From: Prochlorococcus sp. AG-363-B05
GTDB taxonomy: Bacteria; Cyanobacteriota; Cyanobacteriia; PCC-6307; Cyanobiaceae
Assembly: GCA_003278445.1 (NCBI GenBank)
Contig: QCFD01000001.1
Location: forward strand, 1 to 64,000
DNA: 64,000 nt
Direction: 5' to 3'
Positions 21,037-32,307 of the stretch are shown here, piece after piece; position 1 is the stretch's first letter, and each line of letters opens with the position of its first letter. Position numbers and translations under genes: made by a program. The notes beneath the pieces were generated by a model, which had not been told where the DNA came from, made no database searches, and saw nothing but the letters and a program-made list of their open reading frames with translations.

Positions 21037-22279
21037 TATATAAAGGAAACTTCTTACAAAGTTCAGATACTTTTTTAATTGATTTTACCTTTACTTCATC
21101 ATCATTAGGATTAAGAAGTCTATCTGCAATGATATTACCAACATCTACAAAGGCTTTTTCATCAAATCCTCTAGTCGTAAGGGCCGCTGAACCTAGTCTT
21201 AGCCCACTAGTAACAAATGGAGATTCCGGGTCAAAAGGAACAGTGTTTTTATTTGCTGTTATTTTGATGTCACTAACTAATTTATCAGCTGTTTTACCAG
21301 TCATGCCAATGCTTCGTAGATCAAGAAGCACGATATGATTTTCAGTGCCTTTACTCACAATTGAAATACCTCTTTTTTGAAGTTGATCAGCTAGTACTTG
21401 TGCATTAGAGATTACTCTTTGGCTATAAACTTTGAATTCTGATTCTAAAGCTTCTTTAAAAGCCACTGCCTTGGCTGCAATTACATGCTCTAATGGACCT
21501 CCCTGGGTGCCTGGGAAAACTGCTTTGTCCAGTCTTTTACCTAGTTCTGCATCTTTTGAGAGAATTAGTCCCCCTCTCGGTCCTCTTAGAGTTTTGTGAG
21601 TCGTTGTAGTGACTACATCACAATGTGGGATTGGGTTAGGGTGAAGACCACTGGCAACTAAACCAGCGATATGAGCAATATCAGCTAGTAAATAAGCATT
21701 AACTTCGTCAGCAATTGATCTAAAAGCCTGGAAGTCAATTTTTCGTGGATAGGCTGAATATCCACAGATAATTAGTTTAGGTTTACTTTCAATTGCTTTT
21801 TTTCTTATTGCATCCATATCGAGTATTTCTGTTTTTTGATCAACTTCGTAGTGGCATGTCCTAAACCATTTTCCACTTACATTTACTGGTGATCCGTGCG
21901 TTAGGTGACCTCCATGAGACAAGTCCATTCCCATGATTGTGTCACCAGGCTTTAGAAGACTTAGAAAAACTGCAAAGTTTGCTTGAGCTCCGCTATGAGG
22001 TTGGACATTTGCCCAGTTAGCACTAAATAGTTTTTTGGCTCTGTCGATTGCTAGTTTTTCGATTTCATCGATATACTCACAACCTCCGTAATACCTTTTA
22101 CTAGGGAGACCTTCAGCGTATTTATTTGTTAGTACTGAACCTTGTGCATCCATTACTGCCTTAGAGGCGAAGTTTTCGCTTGCAATAAGTTCTAAATGCG
22201 TTTCTTCTCTTAATAATTCATTGTTTATTAATTTTGCAACACACGGATCACATTCCATTAAAGAAGATTTAATAGTCAC
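21023..22279 (-). CDS. glyA: Serine hydroxymethyltransferase
   Basis: [55 protein letters not shown]. Confidence 0.98.
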   Translation of the reverse strand: MTIKSSLMECDPCVAKLINNELLREETHLELIASENFASKAVMDAQGSVLTNKYAEGLPSKRYYGGCEYIDEIEKLAIDRAKKLFSANWANVQPHSGAQANFAVFLSLLKPGDTIMGMDLSHGGHLTHGSPVNVSGKWFRTCHYEVDQKTEILDMDAIRKKAIESKPKLIICGYSAYPRKIDFQAFRSIADEVNAYLLADIAHIAGLVASGLHPNPIPHCDVVTTTTHKTLRGPRGGLILSKDAELGKRLDKAVFPGTQGGPLEHVIAAKAVAFKEALESEFKVYSQRVISNAQVLADQLQKRGISIVSKGTENHIVLLDLRSIGMTGKTADKLVSDIKITANKNTVPFDPESPFVTSGLRLGSAALTTRGFDEKAFVDVGNIIADRLLNPNDDEVKVKSIKKVSELCKKFPLYSENI

Positions 22280-22380
22280 TTTATGCCTTTATTTATGATG
22301 TGATAGTAAGCACATGTTTGTCTAATGAGGGAAAAAACTCTCTTATTTTCTAGTTATATAAGGATTTACATATTTTTAAA

Positions 22381-22454
22381 CGCGCCTGGAGAGATTCGAA
22401 CTCCCGACCCTCTGATCCGTAGTCAGATGCTCTAATCCGCTGAGCTACAGGCGC
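22381..22454 (-). tRNA. tRNA-Arg(ACG)
   Basis: Reverse complement GCGCCTGTAGCTCAGCGGATTAGAGCATCTGACTACGGATCAGAGGGTCGGGAGTTCGAATCTCTCCAGGCGCG; anticodon ACG. Confidence 0.96.
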
Positions 22455-22638
22455 ACAAAAAAACAATATCAGATTAACTCCCAAAGAATAGAAAAATATC
22501 TTTGTATTTATGCCTTCAAAATTCATTGAAATATCGTTTTGAACTCATAACAAGTTCTTATTCCATTAATTTTTTTCATTTTGAGATAGTATCCAGTCTC
22601 TTTCTACGGTCTTTATTAATAGTAAAAACTGTAATTTC

Positions 22639-22935
22639 ATGTCCACTTCTAACGATTCATCTCAAATTCGTGAGCTAACGATTTCAATAGCTGATCGATT
22701 ATTTATTCAAGTAGGAAATTGGAACCTTTATTTAGGTGATGCTGGTTTGGCTAAAGATTTAGCTATTGAATGTCATGCGAATTTTGAACAAGGAGCAAAT
22801 GTAGCAGCTAGAAAGAGTCTAGAAGCAATTCAAGTGAAGCTTGGCGGCGGTTCAACTAGATTGCCATTATCAAGATTAATTCCATCAAATCAACTTTTTG
22901 ATCTAGAGGAGATTTTAGAACCATATTGCAGATAA
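22639..22935 (+). CDS. DUF3181-like conserved hypothetical protein
   Basis: 98 aa; RELTISIADRLFIQVGNWNLYLGDAGLAKDLAIE. Confidence 0.65.
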   Translation: MSTSNDSSQIRELTISIADRLFIQVGNWNLYLGDAGLAKDLAIECHANFEQGANVAARKSLEAIQVKLGGGSTRLPLSRLIPSNQLFDLEEILEPYCR

Positions 22936-22960
22936 GATTTGATTAATTGCTTCCTTATTC

Positions 22961-23224
22961 TTGCTAATCATTCAGGTCACTAATGCTCGAGAGGTTGTAA
23001 GACAGCGTATTGGTAGCTTAGGAGAAAGACTTATTGGAAAAGTGGCTGATGCTGACGCTCAGGTAGAAAAGGAATTAATGAAAGAAATGGAAATAGCATT
23101 TCAAGAGTTTGGTATCGAAGCAAGAATTCTTTCAGTAAGTGGAGTAAAAACTGATGATATGAATTGTTTGGAAATCCCTCTTAAGGTTAGGTCGGAAAAA
23201 GATGTTTTTCTTAAAGACGAATAA
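22961..23224 (+). CDS. Conserved cyanobacterial hypothetical protein; start uncertain (TTG)
   Basis: ORF open to 23224; charged small protein, no family recognised. Confidence 0.55.
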   Translation: MLIIQVTNAREVVRQRIGSLGERLIGKVADADAQVEKELMKEMEIAFQEFGIEARILSVSGVKTDDMNCLEIPLKVRSEKDVFLKDE

Positions 23225-24818
23225 ATTTCTCTTTGAAAAACTTATTTAAATTATCAATATCATCAATTTTCAAAGCAAGTAATAAACAATAAAATATAAT
23301 AAGACTTGCGCCTGATGATATTAAAATTTTGATTAAAAGGGTAAAGAAGCTATAGGGTAAATATATTATATTAAAAATATAAAATGAGCTAATACCAGAG
23401 AGAAAACCAATTAAAATGATTTTTAAATTTTGAGATAATAAATTAGATAAATCAAGAGTATCTAATTTATTTTTTAATTTAACTAGTAAAATTATACAGG
23501 CAAAAAAGTTGACAAATGTAGTTGAAAATACTAATCCATTAACTCCTAAATTTAGAGGCGATAAATCACCCCATGGACTTGATCCACCTATTAGAAACCA
23601 GTCAAAAAATAAGTTTAGAAATATCGCTATAATAGATATTTTAAATGGTGTTTTTGAATCCTCTATACCATAAAAAACTCTAACTAATAGATCTCTGCAT
23701 AGATAAAAAGGCATTCCTATTCCATATGCAATTAAAAGTTGACTTACTATATCAATCGCTTCTTGATTGAATGAACCCCTTCCATATATTAATATAACTA
23801 TTGGGGTAGAAAGAGAAACAAATATAGACCCTAAAAACATCATCGAAGTTGAAGAAATAATTAATCCTTGATTGACTTTTTTGACTAATTTTGAATGATT
23901 TTTTTTAGCTCTTAAACTTACAAAAACTGGTAATAATGGAATTAAAATAGTATTTGATATTATCCCAAGAGGAGCTTGGACTAAAAAGGTCGAATAGCTT
24001 AGAGCAGCTGCCGCGCCTACTATTCTCGATGCGAAGAATAAATCAATGAAGACATTTATTTGTGTCATTCCAGATGAGAGTGATGCAGGAGCAATCATTC
24101 TCCAGGCTCTTTTTATTTCTGAATATTTTGTTTTGATTGAGAAATTTATAGCAAATATTCCTTTTTTAATTAAAAATGGTATTTGAATTAAATATTGGGA
24201 TAGAGCGCCTATAAAGGTTGCCTTCGCTAAAATAATTCCTCCTTCTATATCTAATGCAAACAGCTCAGTTGTGTTATCTTTATTTATCCAGAAATTTGAT
24301 ATAGCAATTATTATTATTATACTTGAAATGAAGGGAGATATGGATGGGATGAGAAAATCTTTTTTCGCATTTAGTGATCCAAATCCTATTCCTATTAGTC
24401 CAGATAACAATATTATTGGAGACATTATTTTTAATTGAGATGCAGCTATTTCTTTGATTTCAGGATTTAAACTAGGCCCAACTATATTGATCAAAAAGTC
24501 AGATGAAAAGAAAATTAAAAAACTTATAATTAATAATACTAAAGTTAGTATATTGTTGATTGAAGTTATAAGCTGCCTACTATCAAATTTGTTTTTCTCT
24601 GCTAATAGAGTAACCATTGAGTTATGTAATGGACCATTAACTCCTCCTAAAATAACTAAGAAAAAACCAGGAATAATGTAAGCATAATTATAAGCATCGT
24701 ATGAAGCACTAATCCCAAAAGCACCAGCAATAATTAATTGCCTTGCCATCCCTCCAAGCTTGCTCAATAAAGTTCCTAAAGTTACTACGAAAGCAATTTC
24801 CTTGATTGTTTTCGCCAT
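23211..24818 (-). CDS. murJ: Lipid II flippase MurJ/MviN
   Basis: 535 aa polytopic; LLSKLGGMARQLIIAGAFGISASYDAYNYAYIIPGFF. Confidence 0.92.
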   Translation of the reverse strand: MAKTIKEIAFVVTLGTLLSKLGGMARQLIIAGAFGISASYDAYNYAYIIPGFFLVILGGVNGPLHNSMVTLLAEKNKFDSRQLITSINNILTLVLLIISFLIFFSSDFLINIVGPSLNPEIKEIAASQLKIMSPIILLSGLIGIGFGSLNAKKDFLIPSISPFISSIIIIIAISNFWINKDNTTELFALDIEGGIILAKATFIGALSQYLIQIPFLIKKGIFAINFSIKTKYSEIKRAWRMIAPASLSSGMTQINVFIDLFFASRIVGAAAALSYSTFLVQAPLGIISNTILIPLLPVFVSLRAKKNHSKLVKKVNQGLIISSTSMMFLGSIFVSLSTPIVILIYGRGSFNQEAIDIVSQLLIAYGIGMPFYLCRDLLVRVFYGIEDSKTPFKISIIAIFLNLFFDWFLIGGSSPWGDLSPLNLGVNGLVFSTTFVNFFACIILLVKLKNKLDTLDLSNLLSQNLKIILIGFLSGISSFYIFNIIYLPYSFFTLLIKILISSGASLIIFYCLLLALKIDDIDNLNKFFKEKFIRL

Positions 24819-24890
24819 GTTAGGTTTGTAAATAAAGAGCTTTCATTTTTAAACTATTTTTACTTCTTATTTTAATTGGGTGATACTTAA

Positions 24891-25658
24891 GTGATTGAAA
24901 TTGGGAAAGCCGTTATTAAGTTTCCTCCTCTTGTAGAGGGAACATTAATTAAGAGATATAAGAGATTTCTTGCTGATGTTGAGTTGGATAACGGAAAAAT
25001 TGTCACTGCCCATTGTGCAAACACAGGTCCGATGAAAGGTGTTTTATGGCAGGGTGGGCGAGTCAGGCTTAAGTACTCTCCTTCACCTAAACGTAAATTA
25101 GATTGGTCATGGGAGCAAGCTAAGGTGCCTAGTCATAATGAGCTTAGGAAATGCTGGGTTGGGATCAATACATCTTTGCCTAATCAATTGATAAGGCATT
25201 TAATTGAGGAAAATTGTTTAGAGAAACAATTTGGTTCAATTTCAAGTATTAAGCCTGAAGTCGTTTATGGTTTAGAACGTAAGAGTAGAATTGATTTTTT
25301 GCTTGAACCAGAAGATGGAAATCAAGATAATAGAAAGATTTATGTAGAGGTTAAGAACACAACTTGGTCTGAAAGGTCAATCGCTTTATTTCCAGATACA
25401 GTTACGACAAGAGGTCAAAAACATCTCAGAGAGTTGATGGGTGTTTGTCCTGATTCGAGAGCAGTATTAATCCCTTGTATCAGTAGAAATGATATGGACA
25501 CTTTTGCGCCTGGAGATTCTGCAGATCCTTTGTATGGTGAGTTATTTCGAGAAGCCTTAGTTAAGGGAATCGAGGTTATCCCATGTTCGTTTGGTTTTTT
25601 TAATGATCGCATTACATGGGAAGGTATAAAACCCTTTAAAAGTTGCCAAAAAGATTGA
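24891..25658 (+). CDS. sfsA: Sugar fermentation stimulation protein SfsA; GTG start
   Basis: [57 protein letters not shown]. Confidence 0.94.
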   Translation: MIEIGKAVIKFPPLVEGTLIKRYKRFLADVELDNGKIVTAHCANTGPMKGVLWQGGRVRLKYSPSPKRKLDWSWEQAKVPSHNELRKCWVGINTSLPNQLIRHLIEENCLEKQFGSISSIKPEVVYGLERKSRIDFLLEPEDGNQDNRKIYVEVKNTTWSERSIALFPDTVTTRGQKHLRELMGVCPDSRAVLIPCISRNDMDTFAPGDSADPLYGELFREALVKGIEVIPCSFGFFNDRITWEGIKPFKSCQKD

Positions 25659-25787
25659 GGATCTATTTTACTCTGAATTGAAAAATTAAAATAATTATTT
25701 TTAGCAGACCTAGTAAAAATAGGTTTATGTTTTTTATTAACAAATTTATTTTATAAGCCTAAAGCTCAACAACGAACACAATAAAAA

Positions 25788-25801
25788 GTATCAATTGATA
25801 C
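25788..25801. promoter_or_regulatory. Candidate NtcA box 1, GTATCAATTGATAC (perfect palindrome)
   Basis: GTAN8TAC upstream of amt1. Confidence 0.6.
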
Positions 25802-25828
25802 CGTTTTCAAGTATTAAAATCTTTTTTT

Positions 25829-25842
25829 GTATCAACACGTAC
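25829..25842. promoter_or_regulatory. Candidate NtcA box 2, GTATCAACACGTAC
   Basis: GTAN8TAC 41 bp downstream of box 1; AT-rich -10-like TATTTATAAAT follows. Confidence 0.6.
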
Positions 25843-25930
25843 ATCTGTGCTTTACGTATTGCGTGCATATTTATAAATGTATAAATCTTGGATTGACAAT
25901 CCATTTGTTTTTTCGCAGTAAGCATCATTT

Positions 25931-27421
25931 ATGACCACTGCTTTGCAATCGCCGCCTAGGCGAAGTACTTCTCGTCTTCAAGACGCAAGTCTTTTGAACG
26001 GACCAATGCTTCTTCTCAGAAGTATTAAAGGTTTTAGGAGAAGTCAGTCTTGGGCATGGCTAGCCTCTGTCCCATTAGCCCTTTTGGGATTAGGTGTTTT
26101 CACTTTCTCTGCACGAGCAGAAGTAGGCCTGTCAGATTTAACTGGAGCTCAAGCCGCTTCTTTCTTGGCAGATAACCTTTGGTTATTTATAGCCACAATC
26201 CTCGTTATCTTTATGAACGCAGGATTTGCCATGGTTGAAGCCGGTATGTGCCGCCAAAAAAATGCGGTAAACATATTGGCTAAAAACTTATTTGTTTTTG
26301 CTCTTGCCGTAACTGCCTATTGGGTAATTGGATATTCCCTGATGTATGGCGGTTCAGTTGTCGACGGTTGGCTTTACTTTAATGGTCTTTTTGTTGATCC
26401 TGATCCTTCAGGAGCATTAGAGTGTGCTGCCGCTGGTGATACAGGTTGTCTTGTCCCAGCAGTTGATTTTCTTTTTCAGGCTGCTTTCGCTGGTACTGCT
26501 GCAACTATTGTTTCTGGACTAGTAGCTGAAAGAGTCAAGTTTGGTGAGTTTGTCGTTTTTTCTCTAGTCTTAACTGCTTTTATTTATCCAATTGCAGGTA
26601 GCTGGCAGTGGAATGGTGGTTGGCTCAGTGAGCTTGGCTTTATTGATTTTGCTGGTTCATCTATCGTTCACTCAGTTGGAGGATGGGCAGGTCTTGTTGG
26701 TGCAATGCTTCTTGGACCACGTATTGGGAAATTTGTAGATGGCAAAGCTCAAGCGATGCCAGGTCACAATATGGCTATAGCAACTTTAGGAGCACTAATC
26801 CTTTGGATCGGTTGGTATGGATTTAATCCTGGATCCGAGTTGGCTATGGATCAATATGTTGCTTACGTTGCAGTTACAACAACTTTGGCAGCAGCTGGAG
26901 GTGCAATTGCAGCTACAGTTTTATCCACAATTACTTCTGGGAAGCCTGATCTAACAATGATCATTAATGGCATCCTTGCCGGACTGGTAAGCATCACTGC
27001 CGGTTGTGGCAATATGACTTTTGCTGGATCTTGGCTTGCTGGAGCAGTAGGTGGATTGATTGTTGTAGTCTCAGTTGCTGCTTTAGATTCTGCAGGTATT
27101 GACGATCCAGTTGGTGCTTTTTCAGTTCACGGAGTTTGTGGCGTTTGGGGAACTGTTGTCATAGGCCTTTGGGGCGTTGATGGCATGGATCCAGGTGCGG
27201 CAGGAATTGGTCTTCTCAATGGTGGAGGATTTAACCAATTCTTTATTCAAGCATTAGGGGCCGCTGCTTATGGTATCTGGACCGTTGTTACTTGCTGGAT
27301 CGCTTGGCAACTAATTGGTGGCTTCTTCGGTGGCATTAGAGTTAGTGAAGCAGAAGAGACACAGGGACTTGATATTGGTGAGCATGGGATGGAGGCTTAT
27401 CCTGATTTTGCTTCTAGCTAG
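25931..27421 (+). CDS. amt1: Ammonium transporter Amt1
   Basis: NAGFAMVEAGMCRQKNAVNILAKNL, SIVHSVGGWAGLVGA, VHGVCGVWGT. Confidence 0.97.
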   Translation: MTTALQSPPRRSTSRLQDASLLNGPMLLLRSIKGFRRSQSWAWLASVPLALLGLGVFTFSARAEVGLSDLTGAQAASFLADNLWLFIATILVIFMNAGFAMVEAGMCRQKNAVNILAKNLFVFALAVTAYWVIGYSLMYGGSVVDGWLYFNGLFVDPDPSGALECAAAGDTGCLVPAVDFLFQAAFAGTAATIVSGLVAERVKFGEFVVFSLVLTAFIYPIAGSWQWNGGWLSELGFIDFAGSSIVHSVGGWAGLVGAMLLGPRIGKFVDGKAQAMPGHNMAIATLGALILWIGWYGFNPGSELAMDQYVAYVAVTTTLAAAGGAIAATVLSTITSGKPDLTMIINGILAGLVSITAGCGNMTFAGSWLAGAVGGLIVVVSVAALDSAGIDDPVGAFSVHGVCGVWGTVVIGLWGVDGMDPGAAGIGLLNGGGFNQFFIQALGAAAYGIWTVVTCWIAWQLIGGFFGGIRVSEAEETQGLDIGEHGMEAYPDFASS

Positions 27422-27446
27422 TTATCTTGTTTAATTCTCTTACATT

Positions 27447-27487
27447 CAATAAAAAAAGCCCGGAATATATCCGGGCTTTTTTTATTG
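27447..27487. terminator. Rho-independent, symmetrical terminator
   Basis: CAATAAAAAAAGCCCGGA-ATATA-TCCGGGCTTTTTTTATTG, 18-bp perfect arms. Confidence 0.93.
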
Positions 27488-27540
27488 TGGTTTAATAGGT
27501 ATGAGAATCCTATCAATTTGTTTTTCACTATTTAATTGAA

Positions 27541-28743
27541 ATGGATACTCAAGCTTTTAAGCAAACTCTCCATAAATCGGATAGATATAATCGTAGAGGA
27601 TTTGGGTCTGCAAATAAACGTGCGCAGGCTTTAGCAGAGGCTTATCAAAGTGGATTGATTGGATCCATAAGAGATAATGGAAATCTTTTGGATCATGGTC
27701 GGCTCAAAGTCAAAATTGCAGAAGCTTTTGGCTTTTGTTGGGGAGTAGAAAGGTCAGTAGCAATGGCTTATGAGACAAGGAAGCATTACCCACATGAAAG
27801 AATATGGATAACTAATGAAATCATTCACAACCCTTCTGTGAATGATCATTTAAGGAAAATGAACGTGCTTTTTATCACCGAGGAAAAAGGTGTTAAAGAT
27901 TTTTCGGGAGTAAAAGACGGTGATGTAGTAATTCTTCCAGCTTTTGGAGCAACAGTACAAGATATGCAACTTTTGCATGATCGAGGGTGCCATATTATTG
28001 ATACCACTTGTCCTTGGGTGTCAAAAGTTTGGCATACAGTTGAAAAGCATAAAAAACATACCTTTACATCTATTATTCATGGAAAATATAAACATGAAGA
28101 AACACTTGCTACTAGTTCTTTTGCCGGAACCTATCTAGTTTTATTTGACCTGGATGAGGCTAATTATGTGGCTGAATATATTCTTGGCAATGGAAATAGA
28201 GAAGATTTCCTACGGCGTTTTTCAAAAGCATCCTCTAAAGGGTTTGATCCAGATAAGGACTTACAAAAAGTTGGTGTTGCTAATCAGACAACAATGCTAA
28301 AAAGTGAAACTGAGGAAATAGGAAGATTGTTTGAGAAAACAATGTTGAAAAGATTTGGCCCTGCTGAATTGAACTCACATTTTCTTGCTATTAATACTAT
28401 TTGCGATGCAACTGAAGAAAGACAAGGAGCAATGTTTTCTCTTGTTGATGAACCTCTTGATCTTATGGTCGTAATTGGAGGATACAATTCTTCTAATACA
28501 ACTCATCTTCAAGAAATAGCGGTTAGTAGAGGTATACGATCTTTTCATATTGATACTCCTGAACGAATTGGAGAAGAGACGAATACTATTACTCACATGC
28601 CACTTGATGGTGAATTAATTACTGAGAAGGAATTTCTTCCGACTGGCGATATAAAAGTAGGTATAACTTCTGGTGCTTCTACTCCAGATCGAGTCGTTGA
28701 GCATGTTATTCGTAAGCTTATGAAAATAAGTGAAAAAGATTAA
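27541..28743 (+). CDS. ispH: 4-hydroxy-3-methylbut-2-enyl diphosphate reductase
   Basis: [44 protein letters not shown]. Confidence 0.97.
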   Translation: MDTQAFKQTLHKSDRYNRRGFGSANKRAQALAEAYQSGLIGSIRDNGNLLDHGRLKVKIAEAFGFCWGVERSVAMAYETRKHYPHERIWITNEIIHNPSVNDHLRKMNVLFITEEKGVKDFSGVKDGDVVILPAFGATVQDMQLLHDRGCHIIDTTCPWVSKVWHTVEKHKKHTFTSIIHGKYKHEETLATSSFAGTYLVLFDLDEANYVAEYILGNGNREDFLRRFSKASSKGFDPDKDLQKVGVANQTTMLKSETEEIGRLFEKTMLKRFGPAELNSHFLAINTICDATEERQGAMFSLVDEPLDLMVVIGGYNSSNTTHLQEIAVSRGIRSFHIDTPERIGEETNTITHMPLDGELITEKEFLPTGDIKVGITSGASTPDRVVEHVIRKLMKISEKD

Positions 28744-28799
28744 TTAGGATAAATCACAATTTCGACCCGATTTCTCGTAGGATAGATTATCAATATTTA

Positions 28800-29339
28800 T
28801 TGAAAATGGCTCAACCTACAAGCTCTAATATTAAGGACTCTGAATCACAGAAAGTTGAAGTAGTTGTTCAGAGTCCCGAAGGTGAAGTTAATATTTTTGG
28901 AGAACTGTCAATATTAGTCCTTAGAGTTAGTTTTAGTTTGTTGATGGTTCATCACGGTTTGGAAAAATTAAATGATCCTGGTGGATTCGCTGAATTTGTT
29001 GTTGGTAAATATTTCAGCTTTCTACCTGGAGACCCTGTGATTTGGACATATATGGCTGCAGTCACTCAAATAGTTTGTCCCATTGGTTTAGCAACAGGAG
29101 TATTGGCAAGATTATCTTCCTTAGGTCTTTTATCAACTATGATATTTGCGTTGTATTTCCACTTTATAGATACTGGCTTAGAAGGATTCCCTTTCGCGGT
29201 TGTGGAAAATCATAATTATATATTTGAACTATCCGCTATATATGCAGCAATATCATTTTATTTTTTGTGTGCTGGACCAGGCAGACTTTCTCTTTTCAGA
29301 AAATCTAATAAAATAACTTATTATCCAAAAGGTACATAA
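28800..29339 (+). CDS. DoxX family membrane protein
   Basis: LRVSFSLLMVHHGLEKLNDPGGFAEFV, GLATGVLARLSSLGLL. Confidence 0.8.
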   Translation: MKMAQPTSSNIKDSESQKVEVVVQSPEGEVNIFGELSILVLRVSFSLLMVHHGLEKLNDPGGFAEFVVGKYFSFLPGDPVIWTYMAAVTQIVCPIGLATGVLARLSSLGLLSTMIFALYFHFIDTGLEGFPFAVVENHNYIFELSAIYAAISFYFLCAGPGRLSLFRKSNKITYYPKGT

Positions 29340-29402
29340 TTAAGTATAAAATTTAAAGTTAAATATAAATATCTGAATTGTAAAAGTTACTCGAGATTAA
29401 TA

Positions 29403-30959
29403 TCAATGTAAAAAATGTCTTCTACCAGTAAGTACCATTTTTATACCCAACTCATTACAAGCTTGAATAGAATCTTTGTCTCTAATACTTCCTCCTGGTT
29501 GAATAATTGCAGTGATACCATAATCACCTGCCATTTTGACCGTATCGTCGAATGGGAAAAAACCATCACTAGCTAAGACAGCACCTCTGGAGCTTTCCCC
29601 AGCTGCTTCTAATGCAAGTTTTGCTGAACCTATTCTATTCATTTGACCAGCTCCAATTCCTAAACTTTGCTCATTAGAAGCAACGGCTATTGCATTTGAT
29701 CGTATATGTTTGACAATTTTCCATGCAAAAGATAAATCATTCATTTCTCTTTCTGTTGGGATTAGCTTTGTAACATTTTTCCATTCTTTTTTATCTATAA
29801 TTGGTTCATCTAGATCCTGAATTAATAAGCCACCAAGTATGCTTCTAATGTGATTTTTAGATGCTTTTTGAATTGACTCAGCTTTTAACTCTAAGATCCT
29901 TAGATTTTTCTTTTTAGAGAGTATTTTTTTTGCATTATCATCAAAATAGGGAGCAACAATACATTCAATAAATATATTTTCAAGTTCTTTGGCTGCAGCT
30001 TCATCAACTGTGCAATTAATGGCAATAATTCCACCAAAAGCACTGACTCTATCGCTATCTAATGCTCTTCTTACTGCTAAATAGGGAGAATCTCCAATAG
30101 CAACGCCACAAGGGTTTGTATGCTTAATTACTACCGCTGCTTTTTGATATGCTTTGCTGTTAATAGTATTTTCATATCCAAATTCACGAAGAGTAGATAA
30201 TGCAGCCTCAAGGTCGAGAAGATTATTTGTGCTTAATTCTTTTCCTTGTAATTGATTCGCCCCAGTCCATCCTTTTTCAGCCTCTCCGTACCATGAAGCC
30301 TTTTGATGTGGATTCTCTCCATACCTAAGTTCTTGTTTTAATGGAAGGCCTTGCAACCAAGAAGCTTTTTTATAAGGAATTTTATTAGCAATCCAATTAC
30401 TTATTGTTAGGTCATAGATCGCTGTATGCTCAAAAGCTTGTTGCGAATATTTTTGTCGTAATTCATTAGTTATTTTTTTTGATTTGTATGCATCAATTAT
30501 GTCTGAATATTGACTTGGATTAGTAACTACAAGAACATCTTGATGATTTTTTGCTGCGGCTCTAATCATTGTGGGGCCGCCTATATCAATATTTTCAATA
30601 GCTTCTTCCCAAGAAACATTCTCTTTTGAAATAGTTTGTTGAAATGGATATAAGTTAACCACTACTAAGTCAATGGGATTGATATCTTGTTGATGTAAAT
30701 CCTCTAAATGAGATTGTTTATCTCTTCTAGCCAAAATCCCTCCATGAATTTTTGGGTTCAGTGTTTTTACTCTTCCTTCAAGAATTTCTGGGAATCCAGT
30801 GTAATCGGCCACTCGAGTAACAGGAAGATTCTCACTCTCGATTAACTTTGCGGTCCCTCCACTTGAAATGATTTTGAAGCCAAAATCATTAACTAATGCT
30901 TTAGCTAAAGTAATTAATCCAGTTTTGTCTGAGACACTTAGCAGCGCTATAGGTGACAT
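29403..30959 (-). CDS. purH: Bifunctional AICAR transformylase / IMP cyclohydrolase
   Basis: [42 protein letters not shown]. Confidence 0.98.
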   Translation of the reverse strand: MSPIALLSVSDKTGLITLAKALVNDFGFKIISSGGTAKLIESENLPVTRVADYTGFPEILEGRVKTLNPKIHGGILARRDKQSHLEDLHQQDINPIDLVVVNLYPFQQTISKENVSWEEAIENIDIGGPTMIRAAAKNHQDVLVVTNPSQYSDIIDAYKSKKITNELRQKYSQQAFEHTAIYDLTISNWIANKIPYKKASWLQGLPLKQELRYGENPHQKASWYGEAEKGWTGANQLQGKELSTNNLLDLEAALSTLREFGYENTINSKAYQKAAVVIKHTNPCGVAIGDSPYLAVRRALDSDRVSAFGGIIAINCTVDEAAAKELENIFIECIVAPYFDDNAKKILSKKKNLRILELKAESIQKASKNHIRSILGGLLIQDLDEPIIDKKEWKNVTKLIPTEREMNDLSFAWKIVKHIRSNAIAVASNEQSLGIGAGQMNRIGSAKLALEAAGESSRGAVLASDGFFPFDDTVKMAGDYGITAIIQPGGSIRDKDSIQACNELGIKMVLTGRRHFLH

Positions 30960-31023
30960 CTTTATTGTTTGAAGGCGATTCTTCTCGATAACCTACGCAT
31001 CAAAGAAGCATATTGCATCTAAG

Positions 31024-31629
31024 ATGACTGAACTAATCTCTTTAAATTCTGAATCCGCAACAAATAGATTAGTTTTACTTCATGGCTGGGGAGCTGATGC
31101 TCAAGATTTAGTGTCAGTTGGAAAATTATTAACCGAAGGGTTTAATGAGAGTTTTGAAATAGTTTCTTTTTCAGCACCTCAGCCACATCCAAGTGGAACT
31201 GGTAGGCAATGGTACCCTTTGTACCCTCATAAATGGGAAGAAGTTCCAAATGCAGTTCTAAATCTGGAAAAGCGTATAAATAATCTTTGCTTTGAACAAA
31301 TACCCTTGGAAAAAACATTGCTTTTAGGCTTTTCACAAGGTGGAGCAATGGCCTTAGAGCTTGCTACAAGAAAAAAATTTGAAGGAGTCTTTTTATTTAG
31401 TTCATATCCACATCCTCAGTGGAAGCCATTAAAAAATATGCCTCCTATTTTTCTTTTCCACGGGAATATAGATCAAGTAGTTCCTAAAGATGCTTCTCAA
31501 AAAAGTTTTGATATTTTGAGAAGCAATGGAATTAAATCCGATTTATATTTTTTTGAGGGAGGCCATGAAATAAATTATGAGTTAATTGACCATTGCAGAG
31601 GGATAATTAAACAACAATTTTTAAGTTAA
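31024..31629 (+). CDS. Alpha/beta-hydrolase, carboxylesterase/phospholipase type
   Basis: LLHGWGADAQDL, GFSQGGAMALELA, FHGNIDQVVP, GGHEI. Confidence 0.85.
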   Translation: MTELISLNSESATNRLVLLHGWGADAQDLVSVGKLLTEGFNESFEIVSFSAPQPHPSGTGRQWYPLYPHKWEEVPNAVLNLEKRINNLCFEQIPLEKTLLLGFSQGGAMALELATRKKFEGVFLFSSYPHPQWKPLKNMPPIFLFHGNIDQVVPKDASQKSFDILRSNGIKSDLYFFEGGHEINYELIDHCRGIIKQQFLS

Positions 31630-31994
31630 ACAAAAGCATATTCATATTCTTCAATTTCTTCCCAGTCATCTGCTGTAAGTTCTAAACCTGCAAAAATTTT
31701 GTCTTCACCAAGAAATTCAACAATTATCCTTAAAGAAGGAAAAAGAAAGTGATTTTCTTCAGCATATTGAGCACTAAATAGCCCTTTCTCTCCCCAGAAG
31801 AAGCGGTCAGTAGTGTGCTCATTTCGACGAACATTTAGGATAGCAGGAGCATAAAGGCCCTCTTCTGCAATAAATCTCCTCGCAGCAGTTACAGGCTTGT
31901 GTTGACCTGTTCCTAGATGGAAGATAGGAACATGTGACATCACACGCTGACCTGCGAGTCTTCTTCTACTAATTCTTTTACGCTTCTTAGACAT
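31626..31994 (-). CDS. DUF3155-like protein
   Basis: 122 aa; basic N-terminus KKRKRISRRRLAGQRVMSHVPIFHLGTGQHKPVTAARRFIAEEG. Confidence 0.65.
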   Translation of the reverse strand: MSKKRKRISRRRLAGQRVMSHVPIFHLGTGQHKPVTAARRFIAEEGLYAPAILNVRRNEHTTDRFFWGEKGLFSAQYAEENHFLFPSLRIIVEFLGEDKIFAGLELTADDWEEIEEYEYAFV

Positions 31995-32045
31995 GAAAAA
32001 ACTACCTTTATTTAGAGAGAGTAAGAGGTTTTGCTTTAGTATTTG

Positions 32046-32071
32046 CTCTGGCTGAAGCTAGAGTTTTTTTT
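32046..32071 (+). terminator. Orphan terminator-like hairpin plus T8
   Basis: CTCTGGCT-GA-AGCTAGAG (one G-U) followed by TTTTTTTT, on + strand upstream of DUF3155 gene. Confidence 0.55.
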
Positions 32072-32307
32072 GAGGAAATTAGAATTTAGACTGAAGTGAA
32101 AGTTGTTTTCTCAAATAATTAAAAATTGACTACAGAGGTTACCCATCAATCTCTTTAGTAGTCTTAAAGTCACTCTAAGTGCTCACTTTCTAATCAATTT
32201 TGAGATAGCCTCCTAAGTAGTTCTCTAAATCCTTTATTCATATCTTAATACTTTTTTCAAATTTATCAAGTTTTTAATGCCCATGCCCCCCTTTTTAAGA
32301 TTACATA

